From Pseudomonadota bacterium (GTDB lineage Bacteria > Pseudomonadota > Gammaproteobacteria > Xanthomonadales > Xanthomonadaceae), in contig JAEZCF010000079.1 of assembly GCA_023430045.1 (NCBI GenBank), positions 1 to 5,592 on the forward strand: a DNA stretch of 5,592 nucleotides. Direction: 5' to 3'. Positions 5,517 through 5,592 of the stretch are shown here, piece by piece. Made by a program: the position numbers and the translations under genes. How positions within the stretch are numbered: position 1 is the stretch's first letter; each line of letters opens with the position of its first letter. Under the pieces are notes generated by a model. It did no database searches. It was given only the letters and a program-made list of their open reading frames with translations, and was not told where the DNA came from.

Positions 5517-5592
5517 TCAGGCGTCCTTCGCCTTCGGCGGGTTGCGCAGGCTCAGCACCACCGTGGTGGCGATGATCAGGGCGACCACGCCC
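5517..5592 (-). CDS. C-terminal end of an integral membrane protein (5' part outside the window)
   Basis: The frame on the minus strand is open from the right edge to TGA at 5519-5517. It encodes the final 24 residues, GVVALIIATTVVLSL followed by RNPPKAKDA. A hydrophobic segment ending in a short basic, proline-containing tail is what one expects from the last membrane helix and cytoplasmic end of a transporter or other polytopic protein. Too little is present to name the family. Its stop lies 106 bp upstream of the rhomboid start on the same strand, so the two could be co-transcribed. The long plus-strand open frame across the same bases is a high-G+C shadow. Confidence 0.6.
   Translation of the reverse strand, partial: GVVALIIATTVVLSLRNPPKAKDA

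Noticed and set aside
4646..5575. 309-codon plus-strand frame opposite the rhomboid gene
   Set aside because: The Gln/Arg/Ala-rich translation is a shadow of the rhomboid coding strand, which carries all catalytic motifs.

Overview
The window looks like ordinary chromosomal sequence from a high-G+C gammaproteobacterium of the Xanthomonadaceae/Lysobacteraceae, most likely Stenotrophomonas. Three things point there: YidC and MnmE read as xanthomonad-like proteins, codons strongly prefer G or C at the third position, and palindromes beginning with GTAG match the SMAG repeat family of Stenotrophomonas maltophilia. The yidC-mnmE pair normally belongs to the rpmH-rnpA-yidC-mnmE block near the chromosomal origin, so this is probably an oriC-proximal region.

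Layout. (1) 1-1541, +: yidC, missing its 5' end. (2) 1542-1631: a SMAG-type palindrome followed directly by a good rho-independent terminator. (3) 1632-2993, +: complete mnmE. A second, degenerate SMAG-like palindrome overlaps its stop codon, and a 9-bp hairpin of repeat-like sequence lies inside the gene. (4) 2994-3234: a 241-bp gap with no gene. (5) 3235-4332, +: a secreted GlpQ-type glycerophosphodiester phosphodiesterase, for which a GTG start with a good Shine-Dalgarno is preferred over a longer ORF. (6) 4333-4639: a 307-bp convergent intergenic region with no credible ORF but many inverted repeats and a minus-strand T-tract, so either the rhomboid 3' UTR or a small RNA. (7) 4640-5410, -: a rhomboid intramembrane serine protease. 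(8) 5411-5516: an upstream gap with a 14-bp palindrome. (9) 5517-5592, -: the last 24 codons of a membrane protein that runs off the right edge.

The genes do not form one pathway. YidC inserts and folds inner-membrane proteins, MnmE modifies the tRNA wobble uridine, the phosphodiesterase salvages glycerol-3-phosphate in the periplasm, and the rhomboid cleaves membrane proteins. Envelope function is the only shared theme. I see no mobile element, CRISPR array, rRNA or tRNA, and no clear new defence or metabolic system. The points worth a second look are the repeat-derived palindromes (one supplying a stop codon, another of different sequence inside a coding region) and the structured convergent region at 4413-4654.
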